DNA of 64,000 bases from Cheiracanthium punctorium. Taxonomy: Eukaryota; Arthropoda; Arachnida; Araneae; Cheiracanthiidae. Within the stretch, counting starts at the first letter, position 1, and every line of letters starts with the position of its first letter. Of the stretch, positions 40,301 to 52,300 are shown one piece after another. Both the position numbers and the translations under genes were made by a program. The notes beneath the pieces are model-generated. The model did not search any database. It had not been told where the DNA came from and saw only the letters and a program-made list of their open reading frames with translations. The stretch spans positions 310,001 through 374,000 of the forward strand of contig JAWZYV010019509.1 in assembly GCA_038373885.1 (NCBI GenBank), written 5' to 3'.

Positions 40301-43300
40301 GCATATCAAGGGTGTAGCCAGAGGTAGGGTATCAGGATATATTCTAAAATTTTATCTGGAAAAATATTTAGAGACATTTATAAAAGATTGTTGATTTGCC
40401 AATTAAACAAGGATTTATTTTCTTTTTTCATTCTAAACATTAAATGTTTGAAATTAAGATTTAATTTTACTGTATTTCTTATCAAGATATTTCAGATAAA
40501 AATATCTCCTCAAATCAGTCTTTTTATGTTCTTTTATTTTTACTCTAAAACAATTGTCTGAAAATTAGGTATGAAATTTATGATTTGTCTTGACTTTGCA
40601 TTTTATTAAGTTGCTTAAATGGCTTATTTTTCTTTATTAAATGTTCTCTATTTAAAATTAATCATTAAATATTTACATATGAGTGCTTGTTTTTTTTTTT
40701 TTCTTCTTCCAGGATAAAAGTAATTGATTTATTTTATAGTTAAAATGTAATAGTAAAATTGTGTGGCATGAATCAAATTTTTTTTAATTGTTGAATTCCG
40801 GCTCACACATTTTCCCTCTTTTTCATTTTTGTGCATTCTCATCCCCGAGTGTTGATAAATTTGTTACAGTTATGAGCCATTGCAAAAGCAAATCGGGCAG
40901 GTCAATGGAAAAATGTTCCCATCACCATCTCAGAATTTCATGATTTTCTTTTATTGTGTTGCCTTACCCAAGGAAAGGACAAATCTGAAATATTTTTGAT
41001 TTACCTCTTTTAGTTTTGGAGTTATGGGGGGTCAAAGTACCCCAGAGGAGCAACGTTGAATTGATTTAGGGCCATTTTTGCCACTTTATTGTCTCTACTG
41101 CGACTGGCTCAGAGGTGCTTCAGAGAATTTTTTCATTTTATCCTATAATATACCTTGTATATTAACATCTCAAATTGAAAATTCATTCGAAAATTGTCAG
41201 AGCCCCAAATTAGAGCCCCCCAAAATACCTGCAATTTCATAAAAAATACAGTTTTAAGAATGCTTTAAATCTTGGCTCTGACGCGATACAGAAAAAAATT
41301 TTGCACAGTGCAGTTATATATCTTCATATAAAGTGAATCCAATGTTAAAAATTTTTGAAGGCCCCCAGGGCCACCCGGTACGGGGCCCCAAACATGGTCC
41401 TTAGTGCTAATTTACGCAATTTCGAAGCATTGGTACAGCTGAAGCCGACTTCCCACAGGAGAACTATTTGGGACATTCCACTGGCACGTATGGAGGCATT
41501 TCGGCTTTCCTTTTAGAAGTTTAATCGACAGTGGCAATATTGAAAATATACTTATTCTTCATATGTCTCAAATATATCCTCCATATATCACAAATACTTA
41601 TTTTACAGGGACACACATAAGTATTACATTACGCTGTATGGGGATCTCTGTAACTACTGAACCGATCCGAAAATTTTTTTCACTGATGGAAAGCTACACT
41701 ATTCCTGAGTAATATACGCTACCTTTCAGCATCCAGCATAACTAGTTCTTTTACAGGGATACTCAAAAATTCTAGCACATGGCGCTATATGGACATCTCT
41801 GTAACTACTGAATCGATTCTAAAGATCTTTTCAGTGAAAGCTACACTATTCTTGAATAACATAGGCTAAAATTCATGCATCCAGCATAATATACAGGAAC
41901 ACTCAAAATAATTCGTAAACATTGCCGTAACTGTCTCCATTCGTCACTCAAATTTATTCAAATTTTATTATTAAACTCCATTCAAATTTTTGAACAGTCA
42001 TTCTAAAGATCTTTTCACTGAAAGCTACACTATTCCTGAGTAATATAGGCTAAAATTCATGCATGGAGCATAATTTACAGGAACACTCAAAATAATTCGT
42101 AAACATTGCAGTAACTGTCTCCATTCGCCAATCAAATTTATTCAAATTTTTGAACAGTGCAATTATATATCTTCATATAAAGTGAATCCAATGTTAAATA
42201 TTTTTGAAAGCTCACAGCTTTGCGGCCTCTACCTTCTAGTAATTTTAAGAGGTATCGCAAGAGCAAATCAGGTAAAAAAAAAGAAAGTTTCAATCCCCAT
42301 CTCAGAATCGCATGAATTTTTTTTTTCTTGTGTTGCCTTACCCAAGGAAAGAACACATCTGAAATATTTTGATTTAGCTCTTTTAGTTTTGGAGTTATGG
42401 GGGGTCTAAGTACCCCAGAGGAGTGACAAATTTAGGGCCATTTTTGCCATTTTACTCTCGACTGCGATTTGCTCTGAGATGCTTCAGAGAATTTTTAATT
42501 TTTTAAAAAATCTGATAATATACCTTGAATATTCACATCTAAAACTGGAAATTCATTTGAAAATAGGTAGAGCCCCCAAATAAGCCCCCCAATATCCCCA
42601 ATTTCATAAAAAATACAGTTTTAAAGAATGCTTTAAATCTTGGATCTGACGTGATACAGAAAAAAAGAAGAAAAAAATTCCCGGGCCCCTCGATATGAGG
42701 CCCCAAACATAGTCCTTAGTGCTAATTCATGCAATTTCGAAGCAAATGTACAGCTGGCTCTGACTTCGCACATAAGAACTATTGGCATGGAGTTGTAGTT
42801 TCAACATAGTAGTTTCATATTATGAAAAGATATATTTTTCTATTACTGTGTTAAATTTTTCTTGAAAATGAGGATGCTTTCAAAAAATATACCGGGGGGC
42901 CCTGGGGCCCTTCAAAAATTTTTAACATTGGATTCACTTTATATGAAGATATGTAATTGCATTTTTCAAAAATTTGATGGGGTTTAATAAAATCTGAATA
43001 AAATTTGAATACATTTGTGTGGCGAATGGAGACAGTTACTACAATGTTTTCGAATTATTTTGAGTGTTCCTGTAAATTATGCTACATGCATCAATTTTAG
43101 CCTATGCTACTCTGGAATAGTGTAGCTTTCAGTGAAAAGATCTTTAGAATCACTGATCAAAAATTTGAATGGAGTTGAATAAAATTTTAATAAATTTGAG
43201 TGGCGAATGGAGACAGTTACGGCAATGCTTACGAATTATTTTGAGTGTTCCTGTAAATTATGCTGCATGCATGAATTTTAGCCTATGTTATTCAGGAATA

Positions 43301-46300
43301 GTTTAGCTTTCAGTGAAAAGATCTTTAGAATCGATTCAGTAGTTACAGAGATGTCCATATAGCGTCATGTGCTAGAATTTTTGAGTGCCCCTGTAAAAGA
43401 ACTAGTTATGTTGCATACTGAAAGGTAGCCTATATTACTCAGGAATAGTGTACCAAATAGGAAGGTACTTATTTTTCTTGGAAACAGTTGTACCTTGAAG
43501 AAATGTTTTTTCATAATATCAAACTACTATGTTGATACTACATCTCCATGTCAATAGTTCTCCTGTGGGAAGTCGGCTTCAGCTGTACCAATGCTTCGAA
43601 TTTGCGTAAATTAGTGCTAAGGACCATGTTTGAGGCCTTCTACCAGCGGGCCCTGGGGGCCTTCAAAAATGTTTAACATTGGATTCACTTTATATGAAGA
43701 TATATAACTGCACTGTGCAAAATTTTTTTCTGTATCGCGTCAGAGCCAAGATTTAAAGCATTCTTAAAACGATATTTTTTATGAAATTGGGGGTATTTCG
43801 GGGGGGCCCTAATTTGGGACTCTGACAATTTTTGAATGAATTTTCAATTTGAGATGTTAGTATACAAGGTATATTATAAGATAAAATGAAAAAATTCTCT
43901 GAAGCACCTCTGAGCCAGTCACAGTCCAGACAATAATGTGGCAAAAATGGCCCTAAATTAATTCGACGTTGCTCCTCTGGGGTACTTTGATCCCCCATAA
44001 CTCCAAAACTAAAAGAGTTAAATCAAAAATATTTCAGATTTGTTCTTTCCTTGGGTTAGGCAACACAATAAAATAAAATCATGAAATTCTGAGATGGTGA
44101 TGGGAACGCCCTGCCCGATTTGCCCCTGCAATGCCTCTTATACCATTGTAAGTATTTACAATGCCCCCTCTTCCTTTTTATGCCATTTAAGTTAATATTT
44201 TATATACCAATGAATGTAGTATGTAATCCACCAGACAGATAGGGTATTATCTGAGGTTTATATTCCATTGCTTTAACATTTTGTGGGATTTTCTTTTTCA
44301 GTCTAACAATTTTCAGAACTGTGTTATTTTCTAATTCTGTTGTCAAATAAGTAAAATTGTTTCACCCATAAATATAAGAGCTATTGGTCATAAATATATA
44401 ATTTATTTCTTTTTATTTTATTCATTTATTAATTTATTTTTCTTAAATTTTCATAGGAAATGGAGCAAGTAAAACGAGTGAATACTTGCAAACTAGAAGA
44501 AATGTTAAAATTACAATCAATTGAAAAAAGACAGCTTCCTAAAAGGCAGCGAGCTGAAATGAAAACTAGAGAATTAATGTTCAGAGCAAGTTTACGAATC
44601 AGTGTTGTCAATTTATCTGAAACACCTGAGGATGAAAGGGAGAAAATAAAAAAGGTTCAATTTCCTTCTCTGTGCAAAACACCTCTCTTTTGTTATTTTT
44701 AGTCTGCATAATCATTTTTGATTATTTTTTCAGAAACCAATCATGGTAGGAAATTTACTCAAAAAGGAATATTTTGCTGTGCAAGCACAGATATTATATC
44801 AGTCAGTAATACTGGTGCTATTTTCTATTGAAAATCACTGCTGGGTCACTTTCGTAACGGGTGAAATGACACCTGCCATTTTTTATTTCACTTTAAAGGC
44901 ACAAAACTGCCTATAAAAATTAAATTTTAGCACTATATTTCTTTTTCTAAAATAAAAAACTTTTAATCCCTTTTTACTGTGGATTTCAAATGTAGAAGTC
45001 ATAAATCGTCAATTGGATGATATGTTGCCGTATAAAATAGTGGTTTTTACAGGACTTGAATAAATTTTGACTTTTTGTTAAAGCTTTCAGAATTTTGAAA
45101 ATGTAACTAATCATAACTTTTTATGCCCTTTAGAGTTTCTTTGTATCATGTTTCTCATAAAGTGTATGTTTTCAACATGTTACTGAATTATCAGTAAATT
45201 GAATGACACTTCCTTTTGATTCCAAAATTGAACCCAAATGATACCATCAGCAACATTCCTTTCGTTTATAATCCATTTTGATGACTGTTTGTTACTATGA
45301 AATTAATTTATATATTTTATTTACTTTAATGTGAGATAAGGCTAAAGATATAGAACTTTTTCATTCTATTCCTGTCAGTTGGAGGATGGCCTTTAATTAA
45401 TTATAATTTGTGTAAGTAATTAGACTGATTATTTGTTTAAGCATGTTGATTTCTTAGATTATCATCATTCAAAACATGACTCTGGCCTCACCATGGCACA
45501 GTGGTTATGCCACTGAAAATGGTAGATGGCCGATATGTGAAGGTCCCAGGTTCGAGTCCCACCGCGCGACTGTCGATCTAATGGTCTAGAGTTTTGGTAG
45601 GTTTTCTCCAGATGTAATGTGATACATGTTAGAACCCCTTAGAAAGTCCTCCTACCAAGCCCCCCCTCCCCTCCTGGCAGATCGCCCTAGTGTAGCGTTG
45701 CCATAATCACACACAACTACAAAACATGACTCCGCTTGAAATACGAAACTCAAATGTTGTAAAATTTACTATTTATCAACTGTCTGACACTCAGTGGGTT
45801 GACATTATGTTAATGCACAAACAACTTCACTACATGACTGCTCAAAGTACAAAACAATAAACATTCTAAAATTAACTATTTATCAATCAGTCAACATGCA
45901 ATGAGATGGCATCATGGTGTCACACAAACAGCTTGTGTGACACCATGAACCAACTCAGCCACTGAATAAACACTCCAAAATACAGTTATTTATAATGTTT
46001 TCATGTTTTTTGTCAAACTGTTCAGCCTTTTGAAAAAAATATTATTTTAATGTATCATTTTTCATCTAATATCTTTGTTCAAATTCAAATAAACACAACA
46101 TGCAAACTTTCTGTGGCTACTAATTCATAGTTGCCAAGTGCTCCAATTTTGCCCAAATTTCTTGAATATTTTTAATTTGTTATGGAAAACTGATAATTAA
46201 CGAAAAACTCAGATTTTTTGGTCTTCAAAATTTGTTCATAGAGCAGGGACAAATTTTCAATCAGTCTTCATCCTTCTTGTAAATGTCTTTTTATGGAGCA

Positions 46301-49300
46301 TTCTTTCATTGAAGTATCTAATACCTAATAATTAAAAATTAACCCTTATTTTATAGATTTTTTAAATTAGTGTTATTTAAATTCACTAACGATTTTCTGC
46401 AAGTTGTAATTGATTTTTTAGGTCCTTAAAAGATGTAAATTTGAAATGTGTTTGTGAAATATTTATTAATGAAAATTTTAACTGATTTCATTAGATTTTT
46501 AGTTACTACTATAGTATTGTGTACAATTAGTGTTCTAGTTACTACTGCAGTATTGTGTGTGATTATCACTCCATACATAAAGTAACTTGACTAATCTTTT
46601 TTTTTTTTTTTTCCACAAAGTTGCATCCCCTTTCCTTTTGATGCTATGCTGATGGTTTATATGAATTTTTATATGGTGAAAGGATGCTCCTATATTTTAG
46701 AGAAGTGCTCCTATATTTTACAATTAGAGGCTGGCTGCAATTATCAATTGGGCAGGTACTCAATGCAGTGACATCATCATGTTGATGTGCCGTCTTTTAA
46801 ATGGCTTACTCATGTCCTCACTCAAAATTGGTCATTGTTTTTAGATTTTTATGTCAAAAAACTGATCAGCCTTTCAAAATTATTTTGTATGTGTATCATT
46901 TTTCATCAAAATTTTTGTAACAGCTCATTTTAAAATGTCACCCATCCTCATCCACCTGGTTTTCTTTTAAAATATTCTAAATGGATAATTATTTTGAAAA
47001 TAAGTGCACATACTTAGTTAAAAATTAAACACGGAAATACCTTAGTAATTAGTTAAAAACATTAAAAGCCTAAAATTTCCGTAAAAAGGTTAAAACACGC
47101 ACCATTAGCGCTTTCGACAGCTTAGCCCGCTGTCATCATCAGAACTGAGTTGCTTGGCTCGTTCACCGCCTCTTCTTCACCATGGCTTGCCACGATTGCT
47201 CGATCTGCGCATACCTGCGGTTAATACCTGCGGTTTCTAGAGGGTTAATGTTATCTTTATCTGACCGGCAATATATTTAAAAGAATCCGGTCAGATAAAG
47301 ACAAGATTAACTCTCTAGAAACCGCAGGTATTTATAAAATAAATTTCGCATATAGAGATCCCAACCTTCCCGGATACTACATTGGGGTTACAAAAAGAAA
47401 AATTAAAGATAGAATTAAAGAACACATAAATGACATAAAATACAATAGACAAAGTACCGCTCTATCCCGCCTAGCCTTAAAAGAAAATATAAATATAGAT
47501 TTCGTAAATGTCAAGAAAATAGCTAATTACAATAATCACAATTATGGCTTAAGATGGGAAACGTTGGAAATAATGACACAAGAGGGAGCTGTCAACGACA
47601 TGGCGCATGCGCAGATCGAGCAATCGTGGCAAGCCATGGTGAAGAAGAGGCGGTGAACGAGCCAAGCAACTCAGTTCTGATGATGACAGCGGGCTAAGCT
47701 GTCGAAAGCGCTAATGGTGCGTGTTTTAACCTTTTTACGGAAATTTTAGGCTTTTAATGTTTTTAACTAATTAATAAGTGCACATATTTGTATTATAAAC
47801 ATTTGTGTTCATAGAGGATCCTAACAGAAACATTAAATATCCTGTAAATTTATTTTTGATTTTTCTAACTATCAATATCTATTTTGGTGTACTATTAAGA
47901 ATTTTCCTTGTTAGTGCTTTTTTCTTGAATCAAATTGTTTGTTTTGTCATAATTGTTATGGATTGTTTGTATAGAGATTTATACAGCTAAAAATAACTAA
48001 CTACAAAATTGCTCAAATTAAAAGGAAATATATATATATTTTTTCTGACCTTGCTAAAGATGTTAAACGTATCAAAGCTATAATTTTTTTCTAATTTCAT
48101 TAACATAAGTATTTTAGTTTTTGATTTCCACCATAAACTGCCCTTTGATGTTAAAATTAATATAGGTAATGACATAAGGCTAAACCCCAACCCTGGTGTA
48201 TATGAGGAGGGTCACCTTAGTATATCTTATAAAAGGCTCTTTCAATTTTAGAGCTTTAGTATTTTAAATTATGCTGTTAACAGTTCATCATTTGCATGTT
48301 CACACAATAAACTAAAAGCCCTTGTATTTTAGTTTCAGGATGGTGAGAAGAAAAGGTACAAAGCTGAACAACAAAGACATGAGCTTAAGCAAAAGAAACA
48401 ACTTGATGAATTGCGAATGAATGCTGAAACTGCCATTAAAGAACTTGAACAGCTTCAAGTAAGTATAATATTCAACTGTGTTTATTATATATGAAGTAAT
48501 ATCCTTCATAATATCTGAATCAGCTTTAGAGTGATGCAATTTTATTTTTGAATGTTTTTATGCACTTTCTCTCATATCCTGATGTCTGATTGCCATCATA
48601 ATTTTCTTAGCTTAAGAAAGCTAAATTATATGGAAGCTCTCAAAAACTGAAACCAATTGTAGTGAGAGTAGTGATTATCCACCAATTTGTGCTGAATAGT
48701 CTGCCTATAACTAGCGAAGTGTTATGTCTTTAAGTAAAACTTTGATACTAACATTGATGAACAGGGTGTCTAGTCTACCAGTCATGAAAATCATGAATGT
48801 CACAAAAATGTCACGATTTTGGACAATGAGTCATGAAAATCACGAAAATGTCCTGAATTTTTGTACGATGTCACGATTTTTTCTTCCCACAACCTAGTCT
48901 ATAGTTGTAGGGAAGGAGAAAAAAACTGTCTTGCAATCTCATTGTCGCGGCAGTTTTTCTTGCTGATTAGGATAGTTACATTTCATTCTCTTATGACTAT
49001 TTTCGGTGAGAGAAAAAACATTCTCAGAACAAAATTTCTCTCCTTAACCCTTTCTCATTGGTTGTTGTTGCTGTTATTGGCCCAACTCCAGGCAAGGTAG
49101 TCGGAGCTTCTGGCTACGGACACTCTCTCATTGGTATTACCAGAGAAACACCTTTTTACTTCCTCCCTCATCAGTAGTAGGGAATTTTCTGTTCAAATGA
49201 GAATTCAAGCCACATTCAGAATAAAATTCATGTTCAACTATTTCCCCTTTGAGTAGGGAATGACGGAGACTTGACTGGACATCAGCAATGGGATGTTCGG

Positions 49301-52300
49301 CTTTTTGAGAATCGTCTAGAATTCAAGCCTAGGCAAGCTGCAATACTTACCTTTTCCCCTTTACGTGTTAGCTTCTCGGCGAATTAAAATTTAAAACTAT
49401 GAGGAAGAACAATTATATATAAAAGATATCAGTGAGATATCTGCTTTACCTTCTTGGTTTCAGATCTGAGGGGGAAGAAAGTGAATGGTTTTTTAACTCT
49501 TTATTACTTAAACTTGAAAGATGCATTGTTTTTCACTGGGTTATTTAGAATTAATATAAATTACCTTAATCTGGTACTATAGATATGAGTTTTAAATATG
49601 TATAAAGTGTGAAGTTAATTTTTGTAAAACAACTAAATGTGACTATTAAGAGTAATTAATATTATTATATATATAGTTATAATATTATTATAATATGTTT
49701 AAAATTAGATACATTTCAAAAGCAACAAAATGGCGGTATGTCGTATTGTGTCATGGAAATTCCCTTGTGGTCATGAATTTTTTTTGTCTACACTCCGGTA
49801 GACACCCTGGATGAAGAGGGTGTATGCATACCAGATAGAAATTCCATTGTTCATAAAATTGTAGTATTGTCATTCTTTCTGTGGTAGCAAGTTTATAAGG
49901 TAGCTAGTACCATCTGCCTCTAAGTTAATTATGATCTGTTGTGGTGAAGTTTCTCACATTTCTTAAATCTCGACGTCAAAAAGCAATTCATTGAAGATTC
50001 GGATTGATTTAAATTTGGAAAATTAAGCACAGCTCTATCTCATATTGTTCAAAGGGAAAATGCCACAGTGTACGTTAACAACACTGAGAAAGCCCCACCA
50101 GTGGCACAGTACATAGCACTCTGAACTGGGAGACGGAAGGTGCCTGGTTCAGAACTAAGATGTGGCAACCAAACCAACCGTTCAGAGTTTTCCATGGTTT
50201 CCTCTGAAACTTCGTATAAATAGGCATAGGACCTCCTTAGAAAGATGCCCATGGAGGGCACCCCACCCATCAGTGTAGAGACCACATGTAGCTAATTGTC
50301 CGCAATCCCATAACAACATTGAAAAAATAGCAAATGATCAGCATAAAGGTTATGATTTTTATTGCAAGGCAGTACAAATAATTTCTACTTATGAAGCTGT
50401 TATACTCCAGTAGTTTAGTAGTTCTGAGGGGAAAAAATTGTTAGTAAAGGTTTTATTGTTTTAGTAGCTTTAGTTATGTCCCAATATGACTGTCCTAGAT
50501 TTTCCTCCGCCGCAAGGTAAATATATTCTCCTACGTTGAAAAATTGCTAACCAAAAATGGTGTTTTTGTGGTTTTCCTGAAATTTCTCAAAAGCAGCTCA
50601 AAACATTAGCAGATATATATTTTCAAAGTTGTAGAGCAGGTATGGGCAACCTTTGGAAAGTTGTGCATGAAACTTTAGGATGTTAGCAGAGTCATGGGCT
50701 AAATTTTAGGATGTTAGCGAAGTGGCAGGCTGTATAATAGGGTGTATTTGGAAAATCAAACTTTCAAGTTGATAAAAAGTTGTCACTGTCATCACATACC
50801 TACCCAAAAAAAATTTTTTTTGAAATCGAAAAGTATTTAGGTCTCCCGGAATGACCCTGAAGTTGTCAGTTTTTTAGTCAAAACGATTTTTTTAAGCATT
50901 TTTTTATAAAGTATGTATAAATAAAAATTAAATATTAACAGCAAAAATGGACAATTTAAGATAGAATCTATCAATAAAAAAATGCGTTGCGACTGAAATT
51001 GAACATTTAGATCTCCCGGAATCGTAATGAAAACAATTTTTTGTCGACTAGCCGTATTTAAGAAATGTTGAAGAATCTTTCAGATTTTCAATCATTGTAT
51101 TTATAATACAGACACTGCAGTACAGCGTTCCGAAATAGCAAGAATATTTTTGTAGGCAAATATGGGGCTCGGATTTCAAAATTATAAAACTGTAGCTCCC
51201 CCATGACTTTGGAGATAAGGGAAGTGCAAGACCATCACGTGATTACTTCTCTCTCCTTCATTCACCCTTCCTTTCTTTGTCAGTTTGCTCTTAACATTTT
51301 TTATGTGCGAAGCGTCCATTTAGTAAGCATTTATGATTTGTGATTGAGTTCAATTTGGTTTTGTTGTTTTACCATAATGAGTAAAAAAACTCATTCTGCA
51401 TCCAACAAGGAAAACCACTGACGATCCAATTGTCGGCCAACCTCTAGATATAAGTGATAGCAATGTTTTACCTACTAAAATTCATGTACTGCGTTATTTT
51501 GAATAGGTAAGAAATCAGTTGAAGTCTTTAGGATGTCATCAACCGAAGAAAAAGGTAGTTGCAATGCGAGTGGTCCGTAAGCAACAAGAAATATGGAAGA
51601 AGGCTTCTATTCCTGTTTCATCTGTAAACAACATTGTTTTTATGATTTTAAAACTGCACGAGAGATCTGAAAAGATAAAAAAGTCATCAGGGAGGGTGTA
51701 ATGCAAAAAATTCCAAGAGCTTTAAAACGTCCATTGAAAAGTTCAAATCTGACATTGTAAATAATCTTTTTGAAATTTGTTCATGCAAATGTAGAGATTT
51801 AGAGAAATTTTTGTGTCCAGTGCAAAGGAAGGTTCCACAACTGGAACACAAGTTCTTGAAGGACCAACGAAACCTGAGGCTTATGGTTATACGAGGAATT
51901 GACACATTAGAGAGTAAAAAAAATCGAGAAAGTGCTGAAAGAAAGGAAAAGTCCATACAATTCGAGTTAAACAGAAGTCTCCAATCAACAAATATCCCTA
52001 CTTTATGGCATGAAGGCACTGTTAGTGACACTGACAGCGATTCCATTCAACAGTATTCAAGTGATGAAAGTGTTTTAGCTCTAAAAAATAAAATACCAGA
52101 AAATAAAAAGGAAAATTCAAGCATTTCAGTAAAGCAAGTCCTTCCAGTAGATCTGCCATCATTTTCCAGAGCATGTGATCACAGAGCAATTTCCAATAGA
52201 GTGGGAGCGCAACTAGCAAGTGCTCTTTTACAGGATTTAAAAGTTGTGACACCCGAAAATCAGATGGCAGTAATTGATAAATCGAAAATTTCTCGCGAAA

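Larger units (their letters stand above)
38722..44456 (+). other. Intron between exons F and G
   Basis: 5.7 kb, phase 0. It holds a fold-back element at about 39118-40165 and the large composite palindrome 40874-44137. In 38722-39110, 40170-40870 and 44142-44456 I see nothing recognisable. Confidence 0.8.
47013..47772 (+). mobile_element. Palindromic Penelope-like element (3' ends head-to-head)
   Basis: A 14-bp target duplication AATAAGTGCACATA lies at 46999-47012 and 47773-47786. A 166-bp inverted repeat forms the ends (47047-47212 and 47607-47772, near perfect). A second inverted pair (47223-47268 and 47287-47333) is close to the centre. The left arm is therefore an inverted copy of the right half with the GIY-YIG core (47334-47606) missing. 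The right half encodes the end of a Penelope-type ORF. Inverted terminal duplication is a known Penelope-like architecture. Confidence 0.85.
44655..48332 (+). other. Intron between exons G and H
   Basis: 3.7 kb, phase 0. It holds a tRNA SINE (45483-45720), a solo fragment of the 9003-type MITE interior (about 46130-46350) and the palindromic Penelope-like element (47013-47772). Nothing recognisable in 44655-45465, 45735-46120, 46600-46995 or 47790-48330. Confidence 0.8.

Noticed and set aside
42138..43998. ORFs of 72-81 codons inside the composite palindrome
   Set aside because: They recur in mirrored arms because the DNA is repeated; no protein motif or codon bias supports them.
44460..44702. 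80-codon ORF as a separate small gene
   Set aside because: It is exon G of the SLK-like gene read through its donor into the intron.
50640..50760. GGTATGGGCAACCTTTGG resembling a hAT terminus
   Set aside because: Only one end found, no target duplication, so too weak to list as an element.
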